From positions 34,619 through 98,618 of the forward strand of contig CAZSFD010000007.1 in NCBI GenBank assembly GCA_964606085.1: 64,000 nt of DNA, written 5' to 3'. Each line of letters opens with the position of its first letter. Within the stretch, counting starts at the first letter, position 1. Both the position numbers and the translations under genes were made by a program. Below are positions 1-7,733 of this stretch, one piece after another. A model generated the notes under the pieces. That model searched no databases and was not told where the DNA came from. It saw only the letters and a list, made by a program, of their open reading frames with translations. This stretch comes from CAIQJJ01 sp964606085. GTDB taxonomy: Bacteria > Chloroflexota > Anaerolineae > Anaerolineales > UBA4823.

Positions 1-172
1 CATTCCACAGCGAGAGCGGCGTAACGCGGTAGGTGTGGATGTATTCGGGCGATTTTTCCAACTCGGCAAAGCGCGCCAGCACGTCGCGAGCGGGAGTGTA
101 GTTTTCGTTATTGACTTCGAGCAGGATGGTTTTGTCACCCTGGACGATGATGGGGTTGGATGCGTTGAACAT
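1..172 (-). CDS. XPB/ERCC3-like DNA helicase, N-terminal fragment
   Basis: Only the first 57 codons are inside the window; the gene runs off the left edge. The fragment begins MFNASNPIIVQGDKTILLEV and contains FAELEKSP followed by HTYRVTPLSLWN, which I recognise as the conserved N-terminal region of bacterial XPB-type superfamily 2 helicases, as in mycobacterial XPB. Such enzymes are 3'-5' DNA helicases linked to DNA repair. The motor domains are not visible. The ATG at 170-172 is the natural start by alignment; the upstream stretch is pyrimidine-rich and shows no good ribosome-binding site. Two helicase-associated genes lie immediately upstream on the same strand, which supports the assignment. 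Confidence 0.8.
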   Translation of the reverse strand, partial: MFNASNPIIVQGDKTILLEVNNENYTPARDVLARFAELEKSPEYIHTYRVTPLSLWN

Positions 173-206
173 GGGGGAGGGGGGTAAGTCGTTATTGGTT
201 GTTAGT

Positions 207-272
207 TATTCGATATTCGATATTCGATATTCGGTGTTCGAGTAACGAATATCGAATTATCGAATATCGAAT
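207..272. repeat. AT-rich inverted repeat of TCGATAT units
   Basis: Short units of the type TATTCGATATTCG are repeated three times (about 207-235) and then face CGAATATCG units (about 245-272), so the two halves can form a long hairpin around GGTGTTCGAGTAA. It fills the gap between the XPB-like gene and its upstream neighbour. It could end or pause transcription, or be one copy of a dispersed intergenic repeat. It codes for nothing. Confidence 0.6.
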
Positions 273-280
273 TCGGCTGA

Positions 281-2023
281 TTAAGCATTCATATCCATAA
301 TTTCAGGAGTATAGGCGTCGGCGAATTGGGCGATGGCCTGCTCGAAACGCGGCCAGTGAACTTGCGAGAGGGTGATGGTGCGCAGGGTTGTATCGGGTTG
401 GAAGGGGCAGCGCAGTTCGGCCAGCGCCAGTCGGAAGGCGTCGAACGCTTCGGCGCTGGGGAAGGTGATGGTGATGGAGGTCTGGCGTTTGAGCGGCAGC
501 ACTTGTGGGCCAACGGGCTGCGCCGGGGCCGGGGGGATTTCTTTGGGGAAGAGGCTTTGGGCGGCTTCGGGAAGCGGCAGGAAGCTGGCTGACAGGTGAG
601 CGGCAATCAGCGGAACGCATCCGGCGCTTTCGAGGCCGGCAGCCAGTTGCTCGGCGTGGCGCACCAGGGCCAGCCCCGGGGCGATGCGCTCGGCGATGTG
701 GTCAGACACGCCCGGCAGGGTGAGATCGCCCTCGAACAGGCCGATATTCTCGTACAGGGTGAACTGGTCGGCGTGGCCGCTCCATTCTTCCAGTTCGGCC
801 AGCACGTTGGGCGGCAGGTCGCGCCCGCTCATCTGGCGCAGCAGGGCAATCACGGCTAAATCGGGCTGGCGCACCAGTTCGGCGGCCACCAAGTCCTTTT
901 TCAGGCGTAAGATCGTCACCGAGGCCCCCACCACGCCGCCAGGCTGCGAGATGGTTTCGGTCAGCGGGCGAAGCTGCTGCATCACTTTGGTGGGGTAAAT
1001 TTCGGCCTCGACGATGACATCGAAGTTGGGCTGCACGGTGACGTTGGGCTGCATCGTCTCGCCGCGCATCAGACGCAGGAAGCGCTCTTGCACACGGAAG
1101 GCTTTGAGAACGCCGCGCTCAGGGCGCGCGCCCTCGTAACGGGCGGGGGCATAGGCTACATCCACAAAACGCAGGACAAGCGGGATGTATTCGAGAAAAC
1201 GCTCGACGTAGCGGCCTTCCACACGCTCGAAGGCATCGGGGTCGCTTTCGGCGATCGGTTCGCGGTTGAGGTCCCAATCGGTGCGGCCTTCATAGAAGTT
1301 ATCGTAGCGTTTGGACTTATTGCCCCAGCGGTCGGCTTTGATTTTTTCGGGAATGAGGAAAAAAGGGTGCTGCTGCTTCAAATGGGCAATCAGGGCTGCG
1401 GTGCTGTACCACACCCCTGGCTGACACTGCTGCAAGACTTCGAGCAAAAAGCGGCGTACGCGCACAAAGTCAATCGAGGGCATCACACCCACGGCTGAAC
1501 CGCGCACCGCAAAATGATCCAGGCGGCCCAAAATGGCGGGGGTATAAAATTCGTTGCGCGGCGAGGGGTAAGCGCCGCCCGTATTCACTTCGTTGATCAG
1601 GATTTCGAGCAGCCGCTTTTCTTGCTCGGCGGGGGTCAGTTCGAGAAAGGCGTGCAAAACCTTCTCACTGACAGCAATGTAATTTTCAGTGAACGATGGT
1701 TCGCTGCTGGAGTAGCCGCGGTAAGTGCCTTTGACATCGTACCCGGCCAGCCCGGCCAGCCAGGCCAGGTGGTCAATGAAGTCAATCCAGCTTAAGCGCT
1801 GGCTGGCGTAAACGGCGTTGTCGAAGCGCGGTGAGCCGAGGGCTTTGTCGAGGCGGTTGAGGTCGGCCTGGGGAATCTGGTTGGTGCGCGTCATGCGTTT
1901 GACGCTGCGCGTGCGCATGTAATCGAGGTAGATCAGCAAGTCTTCAAGCAGGTCGCGGTCGTTGCTGGCAATGCTCAGGCCGTCAACGGGCATCTCTTCG
2001 AGGGCGAGGGGCGGCTTGCTCAT
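281..2023 (-). CDS. helicase-associated protein (XPB partner, Helicase_C_3-like), second gene
   Basis: A 580-residue cytoplasmic protein with no signal peptide or membrane segment. Residues about 325-470 (VTVQPNFDVIVEAEIYP, then an LTLPGVSDHIAERIAP region) resemble the helicase-associated C-terminal domain (Helicase_C_3 type) of a protein commonly encoded beside bacterial XPB. The N-terminal part looks like winged-helix material. The exact biochemical role is unknown; a partner or substrate-recognition function with the adjacent XPB-like helicase is an inference. It overlaps the upstream gene by 4 nt (ATGA), so the two are translationally coupled. It ends about 110 nt before the helicase start, separated by an inverted repeat. 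In actinobacteria I would expect one longer protein; here there are two. Confidence 0.55.
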   Translation of the reverse strand: MSKPPLALEEMPVDGLSIASNDRDLLEDLLIYLDYMRTRSVKRMTRTNQIPQADLNRLDKALGSPRFDNAVYASQRLSWIDFIDHLAWLAGLAGYDVKGTYRGYSSSEPSFTENYIAVSEKVLHAFLELTPAEQEKRLLEILINEVNTGGAYPSPRNEFYTPAILGRLDHFAVRGSAVGVMPSIDFVRVRRFLLEVLQQCQPGVWYSTAALIAHLKQQHPFFLIPEKIKADRWGNKSKRYDNFYEGRTDWDLNREPIAESDPDAFERVEGRYVERFLEYIPLVLRFVDVAYAPARYEGARPERGVLKAFRVQERFLRLMRGETMQPNVTVQPNFDVIVEAEIYPTKVMQQLRPLTETISQPGGVVGASVTILRLKKDLVAAELVRQPDLAVIALLRQMSGRDLPPNVLAELEEWSGHADQFTLYENIGLFEGDLTLPGVSDHIAERIAPGLALVRHAEQLAAGLESAGCVPLIAAHLSASFLPLPEAAQSLFPKEIPPAPAQPVGPQVLPLKRQTSITITFPSAEAFDAFRLALAELRCPFQPDTTLRTITLSQVHWPRFEQAIAQFADAYTPEIMDMNA

Positions 2024-3405
2024 GGGCGCACCGCCTTGACCACGAAGCCGGCCTTGCGTACGCTCTTCTCCACTTCGTTGGCAAGCCCGGCGGGGAAGGC
2101 GACAAACTGATCAGACAGGACGATCAGGTTTCCTTTCAGGTCACGTTCGAGCTGCACGCGCAGGCTCAGGTCGCGCACGCGAGCCAGGCGCAGGTTCAGG
2201 TGAACGATATTTTGGCCCCATTTTTCTTCGACCTGTACCATATTCTGCGCAAAGGCCGGGATGTGCTGACACAACCAGGCGGCCAGGGGTGACTGGCGTT
2301 CAGCGGGGGTCAGGCGGCCTAATTTGACCAGGCCAGGCACGGCGATCAGGTTATTGTGTTGCACCTGCAAGGCTGCCAGGCGGTTGATCTGCTCCAGGTC
2401 GGCCAGGGGGATGCGGCGCAAATCCACCAGCGCCGACTGGCCATCAGGGCCAGGCGTAAGGAACTGATCGGGTGTCAGAGCTTCGGCGGGTTTTGCGAAT
2501 GGCAGCCGGTAATAGGTGGCGGCGCCCTCTTGCAGTCTTTCGAGCAAGCCCCAATGCCTGCCTGCTTCGCACATTTGGGCCACTGAAGGCATTTGCGCAC
2601 CAAAGCACCAGGTGCGCAGCAACGGTTCGAGTTGGATAACCGTTACCCATTCATCGGGCTGCAAGGTTTTTAAGATGTGCGGTATCACTTCAGTTGGGTG
2701 TTTGACGGTGGGATCATTGGGCAGGATCACCCGTGAAGTGACCTGCCAGGCGCTGCGCTGCCATTCGACCAGCCCTGCGCCAGTAATGGGGCGTTCTCCC
2801 AGGTACAGCGTGCCGGCGACGAGGGTGAGCGCAAAGGGTTCTTTGGGCAATTGGCTCGAAACGATTGGCCCTCCTACCACTTCGAGCAATTTCTGCCGCA
2901 CAATATTGGCGTTCACTTCGCCCTGGGCCTGGCTTTTGTGCGGGTGACGGATGAGCGGCGGCAGGTAAGCGACAAACTCGGGCGGGAAGCGGTAACGCCA
3001 GCGTTCCATTTGGACGCTTTCACCGCGCTGCTTGACCTCCGCCATCACCAGCACGCCTTTGCGCACCAGGTTTTGCTTGACACAGTCGAAGGTGGGGCGA
3101 TATTGCTGGGTAAATGTGCCGGAATAATACTTTTGATCACTGCGTGCGCTGCCATAGAGCCGCTCGAAGAAACTGATGTCCACTTCTTGCGCTTGAAAGG
3201 CGAGCAGGTAGAGTGTGGCGATTTCTTCATCGGAAAGGGTCTGCATCACCCCATCCAGCCCGATGCTGGTGAGAAAGAAACTCTCGAAGGCGGCGCGTGA
3301 GGCGGTCTCTTTTTGTCCGAAGCCACGCGCCTTGCGAATAGCCTTGATGTCAGCCTCGGCCAACGTTTCGTGGCACATCTGGTTGAGCAAGCGAGAAAGT
3401 TCCAT
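2020..3405 (-). CDS. helicase-associated protein, first gene of the XPB operon
   Basis: A 461-residue soluble protein beginning MELSRLLNQMCHETLAEAD. The middle (about 60-330) looks like a series of helical/winged-helix segments. The C-terminus (RDLKGNLIVLSDQFVAFPAG) resembles the last segment of helicase-associated proteins. No nuclease or ATPase motif is visible. It is the promoter-proximal gene of a minus-strand set ending in the XPB-like helicase, and it overlaps the next gene by 4 nt. That coupling is the main evidence that the two act together, possibly as subunits of a helicase complex. The name is tentative and rests on neighbourhood and weak sequence resemblance. Confidence 0.4.
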   Translation of the reverse strand: MELSRLLNQMCHETLAEADIKAIRKARGFGQKETASRAAFESFFLTSIGLDGVMQTLSDEEIATLYLLAFQAQEVDISFFERLYGSARSDQKYYSGTFTQQYRPTFDCVKQNLVRKGVLVMAEVKQRGESVQMERWRYRFPPEFVAYLPPLIRHPHKSQAQGEVNANIVRQKLLEVVGGPIVSSQLPKEPFALTLVAGTLYLGERPITGAGLVEWQRSAWQVTSRVILPNDPTVKHPTEVIPHILKTLQPDEWVTVIQLEPLLRTWCFGAQMPSVAQMCEAGRHWGLLERLQEGAATYYRLPFAKPAEALTPDQFLTPGPDGQSALVDLRRIPLADLEQINRLAALQVQHNNLIAVPGLVKLGRLTPAERQSPLAAWLCQHIPAFAQNMVQVEEKWGQNIVHLNLRLARVRDLSLRVQLERDLKGNLIVLSDQFVAFPAGLANEVEKSVRKAGFVVKAVRP

Positions 3406-3460
3406 AAATCACAGTTCCTTAACAGGGCGATTGTAATAGATGGATGAGACGATGTCAAAC

Positions 3461-3494
3461 AAAAAGAGCCAGGCGGCATGCCGCCTGGCTCTTT
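3461..3494 (-). terminator. intrinsic terminator after infA
   Basis: A perfect GC-rich palindrome (AAAGAGCCAGGCGG, centre GCATGC, then CCGCCTGGCTCTTT) is followed on the minus strand by TTTTTGTTTG. It lies 33 nt beyond the infA stop, as expected for a Rho-independent terminator of the rpsU-infA transcript. Being symmetrical, it could also act on plus-strand transcripts. Confidence 0.9.
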
Positions 3495-3527
3495 GGTTAA
3501 TTTATCGGGTTGGGTGTGTATGTGGGC

Positions 3528-3779
3528 TTAAAACTCAAGACTGGGGGACTCGTTGCGTTTTTTCTGGCGGTAAACAATGCGTCCGCGTGTCAGATCGTAT
3601 GGCGACATTTCTACACGCACCTTGTCACCCAATAAAATGCGAATGTAATACTTGCGCATTTTACCCGACAGATAAGCCAACACCTCGTGCCCGCTATCGA
3701 GGCGGACACGGAATTGAGTTCCTGGCAGCGCTTCGACGACGGTGCCTTCCACTTGAATTTTATCTTCTTCCTTAGCCAC
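3528..3779 (-). CDS. infA: translation initiation factor IF-1
   Basis: An 83-residue OB-fold protein that occupies the ribosomal A site during initiation. It begins MAKEEDKIQVEGTVVEALPG and contains the family signatures SGKMRKYYIRIL and SPYDLTRGRIVYR. The start is the GTG at 3777-3779, chosen because AGGAGG-type sequence (GGAGG, then TGTGT) precedes it and because the family begins MAKE; a TTG four codons upstream would put the Shine-Dalgarno inside the gene. It lies 33 nt after rpsU and ends just before a strong terminator, so it is the last gene of a two-gene transcript. Confidence 0.96.
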   Translation of the reverse strand: MAKEEDKIQVEGTVVEALPGTQFRVRLDSGHEVLAYLSGKMRKYYIRILLGDKVRVEMSPYDLTRGRIVYRQKKRNESPSLEF

Positions 3780-3812
3780 ACACACCTCCAAATCTTTCTA
3801 AATTGAACAGGA

Positions 3813-4010
3813 TCACTCCATCGCCTCACGTTGGCGGCGGCGAAGGCGGCGCATGGATTTTTTATCCGAGATGCGACGCAGTTCACTCTTTGACACGAAC
3901 CAGCGTTTGCGGCGAATGGTGCTGAGCACGCCGCTCTTGGCCACCTTCTTGCGAAAGCGCTTGAGAAGTTGATCCTGGCTCTCATTTTGACGAAGTACAA
4001 CAGTAGTCAC
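3813..4010 (-). CDS. rpsU: 30S ribosomal protein bS21
   Basis: A 65-residue very basic protein of the small ribosomal subunit, with the family features TTVVLRQNESQDQLLKRFRK and a C-terminal Arg/Lys-rich tail (KSMRRLRRRQRE). The GTG start at 4008-4010 is set by a strong Shine-Dalgarno (AAAGGAGG, then TGATACGC). It is the first gene of the rpsU-infA transcript. A consensus promoter lies about 165 nt upstream, and the leader between them contains a terminator-like hairpin, so expression is probably controlled by attenuation. Confidence 0.96.
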   Translation of the reverse strand: MTTVVLRQNESQDQLLKRFRKKVAKSGVLSTIRRKRWFVSKSELRRISDKKSMRRLRRRQREAME

Positions 4011-4044
4011 GCGTATCACCTCCTTTCCTGCTGCCCGTAGGCAT

Positions 4045-4081
4045 AAAAAAAGCCCGACCAAATTCGCAGACCCGGTCGAGC
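4045..4081 (-). promoter_or_regulatory. terminator-like hairpin (attenuator) in the rpsU leader
   Basis: On the minus strand GCTCGACC pairs with GGTCGGGC (8 bp, one G-U) and is followed by seven T residues. It lies downstream of the promoter and 35 nt before rpsU, so it is inside the leader. Its 14-nt loop contains GGGTCTGCGAAT, which can pair over 12 positions with ATTCGCAGGCTC at the extreme 5' end of the predicted transcript (4159-4170). Pairing would form a pseudoknot or an alternative fold. Regulation by ribosomal protein or growth rate is an inference. Confidence 0.65.
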
Positions 4082-4178
4082 CACTTTTTATAAACTTTTC
4101 CTGGGGGAAATTTCTAAACGATGTTTACGCTCCAATCCTAGAGAGTTAATCGTTCCATGAGCCTGCGAATATGCAAAA

Positions 4179-4207
4179 ATTATACCCCAAGCGCCAGATG
4201 GTGTCAA
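4179..4207 (-). promoter_or_regulatory. consensus sigma-70 promoter for rpsU-infA
   Basis: TTGACA (4207-4202), a 17-nt spacer, and TATAAT (4184-4179): a perfect match to the housekeeping promoter consensus. The predicted start is the A near 4172, giving a leader of about 160 nt before rpsU. Confidence 0.93.
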
Positions 4208-4263
4208 AAGCGAAATCATTGGGCAGGTAGCTATCAACTTTGCAACCTGCCTGCCCCTTTGCC

Positions 4264-4291
4264 TTGCATCTGCTTCTCGTGCAAGTATAAT
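4264..4291 (+). promoter_or_regulatory. sigma-70-type promoter for the metallophosphatase gene
   Basis: TTGCAT (4264-4269), a 16-nt spacer, then TATAAT (4286-4291). It diverges from the rpsU promoter within the same 324-nt gene-free stretch and would start transcription about 37 nt before the ATG at 4335. No Shine-Dalgarno is evident in that leader. Confidence 0.75.
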
Positions 4292-4334
4292 TGCCGCATC
4301 TTAATCTCGCTCACTGCCTCCTCATTTCCCCATC

Positions 4335-5063
4335 ATGCGCATCATCATCATCTCTGATATTCATGCCAACCTGACCGCCCTCGATGCGGTTTTGACCGAT
4401 GCCGCCAACTTCGACGCCGCCTGGTGCCTGGGCGATCTGGTCGGTTATGGCCCAGACCCGAACGAATGCGTTGACCGGGTACGCCAGTTGCCCAATCTCA
4501 AATGTATGTTGGGCAATCACGACGCCGCCGCCCTGCGCATGATTGACACCGAAACGTTCAACCACGAGGCCCGCCTGGCAATTTATTGGACACAGCAATC
4601 GCTCTCCACCGCCAGCATTCGCTTTTTACAATCGCTGCCTGAAAAAATGGTCAGCGACGATGTCACCCTGGCGCATGGCAGCCCGCGCCAGGCCGTGTGG
4701 GAATATCTGCTCGACACGCGCACTGCCACGGCCAACTTCACCCACTTCGACACGCCCTACTGTTTCGTCGGCCACACGCACCTGCCCGTGCTGTATTACC
4801 TGCCCGATGAAGCCACCACCGCCCGCCTGATCGTGCCAGATACCCCCGTGGAACTGACCCTTGCGCCACGCACCATCATCAACCCGGGTTCGGTCGGCCA
4901 GCCGCGTGACCGTGACCCGCGCGCCTCGTATGCCATTTTCGATTCGCAGCACCTCACCTGGGAATATCGCCGCGTGGCCTACGACATCATTGCTGTACAG
5001 GAGCGCATGCGCGAAGCCGGGTTGCCTGAACGCCACATCCAACGCCTGGCGGCAGGGTGGTAG
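4335..5063 (+). CDS. calcineurin-like metallophosphoesterase
   Basis: A 242-residue soluble phosphoesterase. Metal-binding motifs are in order: SDIHAN near the N-terminus, GDLVGYGP, GNHD, a HGSPR stretch and GHTH, as in the YfcE/MJ0936-type two-metal phosphodiesterases. INPGSVGQPRDRDP near the C-terminus is typical of this subgroup. The physiological substrate cannot be told from sequence; phosphodiester or nucleotide substrates are usual for the family. It has its own promoter and converges with kbl, whose stop abuts its own, so it appears monocistronic. Confidence 0.88.
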   Translation: MRIIIISDIHANLTALDAVLTDAANFDAAWCLGDLVGYGPDPNECVDRVRQLPNLKCMLGNHDAAALRMIDTETFNHEARLAIYWTQQSLSTASIRFLQSLPEKMVSDDVTLAHGSPRQAVWEYLLDTRTATANFTHFDTPYCFVGHTHLPVLYYLPDEATTARLIVPDTPVELTLAPRTIINPGSVGQPRDRDPRASYAIFDSQHLTWEYRRVAYDIIAVQERMREAGLPERHIQRLAAGW

Positions 5064-6245
5064 TTAACAAACCCCCAACTTCTTCCCCACCATCGCGAAT
5101 ACTTCCAGCCCACGCTCAAGGTCGGCGCGGCTGTGGGCGGCAGAAATCATCACCCGGATGCGGGCCTTGCCGCGCGGCACGGTGGGGAAACCAAGCGACA
5201 TGGCAAACACATCGGCCTCGAACAAAGCGCGGCTGAACTGCTGCGCCAGGGGAGCTTCCCCCAGCATGATCGGCGTGATCGGGGTGGTGCTGACGCCGAT
5301 GTCGAAACCCAGGCGTTTCATCTCACCTTTGAAATAGTGTGTGTTCTCCCACAGGCGGTCTACCAGTTCGGTGGAGCTTTCCAGAATGTCCACCGCCGCC
5401 AGGCAGGCGGCCACGTCGGGAACCGTCATGGCCGAGGAGAACAGGAAGGGGCGGCCGCGCTGCCGCAGCCACTCGACGATCAGCGGGCTGCCCGCCGAAA
5501 CACCCCCCACCACACCAAACGCCTTCGACAGTGTGCCAACCTCCACATCCACCTTGCCGTGCAGCCCAAAATGATCCACGATGCCGCGCCCGCCTTTGCC
5601 CAGGACACCTTCACCGTGAGCATCGTCCACCATCAACACGGCATCGTGCTTCTGGCAGGTGGCGTAAATCTGATCGAGCGGGGCCACATCGCCATCCATG
5701 CTGAAGACGCCATCGGTGATGACCAGTTTGCGCGGATACGTGTCGGCGGCCTCGGTGAGTACCCGGTCGAGGTCAGCGGGATCGCAGTGGGCGTAACGAA
5801 TGATCTTGGCCCCCGACAGACGGCTGCCATCAATGATGCTGGCATGGTTTAACTCATCGGAGAAAATAGCATCCTCTTTGCCGACCAGGGCCGGGATGGT
5901 GCCCAGGTTGGCGGTGAAGCCTGATTGGAAGGTGATGGCGGCTTCGACGCCTTTGAAGGCAGCCAGGCGGCGTTCCAGTTCGAGGTGCAGTTCCATCGTC
6001 CCGGCAATCGAGCGCACCGCCGCCGGCCCAACGCCATAACGGCTGACGGCCTCCTGCGCGGCGGCCACGATACGGGGGTGATTCGCCAGGCCGAGGTAGT
6101 TGTTCGAGCAGAAATTCAGCACCTGTTTGCCATCCACCATCAGCCAGGCCCCTTGCGGCGAACCCAGCGTGCGGATGCGATTGTACAGCCCGGCATCTTG
6201 CAGGGCTTGCAGTTCGGTTTCGATCCAGGATAATTTTGTGGTCAT
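5064..6245 (-). CDS. kbl: glycine C-acetyltransferase (2-amino-3-ketobutyrate CoA ligase)
   Basis: A 393-residue fold-type I PLP enzyme of the alpha-oxoamine synthase family. FCSNNYLGLANHP, the SGFTANLG stretch, DELNHASIIDG, VDDAHGEGVLG and GTLSKAFG are all present, with Lys241 of the last motif as the PLP-binding lysine. In threonine breakdown it converts 2-amino-3-ketobutyrate and CoA to glycine and acetyl-CoA. The length and the IDGSRLSG motif fit KBL better than BioF or HemA, but substrate choice in this family is hard to fix. A threonine dehydrogenase gene is not adjacent. Confidence 0.85.
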   Translation of the reverse strand: MTTKLSWIETELQALQDAGLYNRIRTLGSPQGAWLMVDGKQVLNFCSNNYLGLANHPRIVAAAQEAVSRYGVGPAAVRSIAGTMELHLELERRLAAFKGVEAAITFQSGFTANLGTIPALVGKEDAIFSDELNHASIIDGSRLSGAKIIRYAHCDPADLDRVLTEAADTYPRKLVITDGVFSMDGDVAPLDQIYATCQKHDAVLMVDDAHGEGVLGKGGRGIVDHFGLHGKVDVEVGTLSKAFGVVGGVSAGSPLIVEWLRQRGRPFLFSSAMTVPDVAACLAAVDILESSTELVDRLWENTHYFKGEMKRLGFDIGVSTTPITPIMLGEAPLAQQFSRALFEADVFAMSLGFPTVPRGKARIRVMISAAHSRADLERGLEVFAMVGKKLGVC

Positions 6246-6278
6246 AGGTTTCTCAGGAGATCTTGAATTGCTGATTGG

Positions 6279-6797
6279 CTAACTTTCATCATCGGCGGCT
6301 TGCAAGATACGAAGCAGTTCAACGATGGGCGATGACGGGTCGGGAGGGGATTGGTGGCAGCGGATGAGGGCGACAGCGCCGGGCGTGGCCCCGGCCGCGG
6401 CGGCCATCTGTGCGCCCCAGGCCGGGTGTTGTTCGGCCACCACAAAGATGCGCCGCCAACCGGTTGGCATGCCTTTCCCCCAGGTTTGGACGGCGCGCGG
6501 CAAGAGCTTTTTGGCGAGGACGATCCACGAGCGATCCCATACGGTCAGCGGGCTGCGAGTTTTGCCGGCATCGTGCAACAGGGCGGCAGTCAATAGATCG
6601 GGGTCGGTGTGGCCCTGGGTGATGATTTTGGCGAGGACATCCAGGCTGTGGGCCTGCTCGCCGGGTTGCATCTGCTCGAAGAGCGGCCAGAGCGCCGGGC
6701 CGAGCAGTTGTTGGGCCTGGGCCAATTCGTCGGCAGTGGGTGTGGCCCGCCAGGCCCGCTGGAATTGGCGCAGCCGATAGACCAGACGGGCAACCAT
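6279..6797 (-). CDS. HD-domain phosphohydrolase-like protein
   Basis: A 172-residue protein with an HD motif in LLTAALLHDAGKTRSPL (about residues 92-108), preceded by HSLDVL and followed by a later HP...H region, as in metal-dependent HD phosphohydrolases. The substrate is unknown. The start is the ATG at 6795-6797, which shares one base with the TAA of the upstream M50 protease gene (TAATG), so the two are translationally coupled. A longer reading frame upstream exists but would lie inside the protease gene. An HD protein coupled to a small site-2 protease is a recurring but unexplained pairing. Confidence 0.75.
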   Translation of the reverse strand: MVARLVYRLRQFQRAWRATPTADELAQAQQLLGPALWPLFEQMQPGEQAHSLDVLAKIITQGHTDPDLLTAALLHDAGKTRSPLTVWDRSWIVLAKKLLPRAVQTWGKGMPTGWRRIFVVAEQHPAWGAQMAAAAGATPGAVALIRCHQSPPDPSSPIVELLRILQAADDES

Positions 6798-7438
6798 TAC
6801 CGCCCAGTCAACAGGCGGAAGATAGCCTCGGTGGGTGTGCGAATGAGCGCACCGAGGATATTGAGGCCGGCGAAGTTGCCCATCAGGATTAAGACCAGCA
6901 AAATAAAAGGGCCATAAGGCCGGATCGTTTCCCAAATACGCGCCCAACTGGGCGGCATGAGGTAATCGGCCACTTTATCGCCATCCAGCGGGGCCAGGGG
7001 GATCAGATTGAACACCATCAGGGCGATGTTGATCCAGATGTATTGGGCCACAAAGAGCAAGATGTAATAGGTGATTTCGCCGCTCGCCAGTTCTGGCACG
7101 TTCCACAGCACACGAAAAGCCACGGCCCCCACGATGGCCTGCAACAGGTTCGACATCGGCCCCGCCAGCGCCACCCACATATAGGCAGCGTCCGAATGGC
7201 GGCGCAGGGCATACAGGTTTACCGGCACTGGCTTGGCCCAGCCAAAACCGACAATGATCATCATCAAAGACCCCATCACATCGAGATGGGCGAAAGGATT
7301 GAGCGTCAGGCGGCCATAAAGCCGCGGCGTGTCATCGCCGAAGTAGTTGGCCGTCCAGGCGTGGGCAAATTCGTGGATCGGCAGGGCAATGAACAAGATC
7401 ATTGCGTTAATGATGAGGGTCATTGGGTCACCAAACAT
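6797..7438 (-). CDS. site-2 protease-like M50 family metallopeptidase
   Basis: A 213-residue integral membrane protein with the zinc-binding HEFAH motif in the first membrane segment and NLIPLAPLDGDK (the second M50 motif, with the metal-ligating Asp) near residue 150. This is the short PDZ-less S2P-like class. Its natural substrate is not known. The start at 7436-7438 is chosen because GGAGG lies 7 nt upstream; a start seven codons earlier would bury this site. A TATAAT box at 7467-7462 on the minus strand gives a short leader. The coupled HD gene follows. Confidence 0.88.
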   Translation of the reverse strand: MFGDPMTLIINAMILFIALPIHEFAHAWTANYFGDDTPRLYGRLTLNPFAHLDVMGSLMMIIVGFGWAKPVPVNLYALRRHSDAAYMWVALAGPMSNLLQAIVGAVAFRVLWNVPELASGEITYYILLFVAQYIWINIALMVFNLIPLAPLDGDKVADYLMPPSWARIWETIRPYGPFILLVLILMGNFAGLNILGALIRTPTEAIFRLLTGR

Positions 7439-7504
7439 AGGGGCACCTCCAGTGCGCAAAAATTATACCAAGTAACCCTGTTCAAACAGTGTGTTTTGCC
7501 AGCA

Positions 7505-7513
7505 TGTTATAAT
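7505..7513 (+). promoter_or_regulatory. extended -10 promoter abutting the DUF951 start
   Basis: TGTTATAAT forms an extended -10 element (TGn plus a perfect TATAAT). Seven bases after it is the GTG at 7521, so transcription would begin at or next to the start codon and the mRNA would be leaderless. No Shine-Dalgarno is present. Confidence 0.7.
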
Positions 7514-7520
7514 CCTGTCC

Positions 7521-7733
7521 GTGCTGCCCGACTTACAACGTGATGATGTCGTAAAAATGCGCAAACCCCACCCGTGCGGCGGTTACGAATGGAAAGTAAC
7601 TCGCCTGGGGGCCGATATCGGTTTGGAGTGTTTGACATGCGGGCGGCGTGTGATGCTCACCCGACGCGAGCTGGCTCGCCGGGCCAAATCTATCCAACCA
7701 GGCTCTCCCCCACAAACCCATGAATCTTCTTGA
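7521..7733 (+). CDS. DUF951 family zinc-ribbon-like protein
   Basis: A 70-residue protein with VKMRKPHPCGGYEWKVTRLG, then GLECLTCGRRVMLTRREL. The Cys of HPCGG and the CLTCG pair, with the surrounding residues, match the DUF951 family, a small conserved protein of unknown function in Firmicutes and Chloroflexota. The GTG at 7521 matches the family's usual N-terminal length and sits 7 nt after a perfect TATAAT. It overlaps the glycosyltransferase gene by 14 nt, so they probably share a transcript. Confidence 0.82.
   Translation: MLPDLQRDDVVKMRKPHPCGGYEWKVTRLGADIGLECLTCGRRVMLTRRELARRAKSIQPGSPPQTHESS

Noticed and set aside
281..606. Possibility that the two helicase-associated genes are one gene broken by a frameshift
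   Set aside because: The junction is a clean ATGA overlap with full-length, well-formed proteins on each side, which fits translational coupling better than an error.
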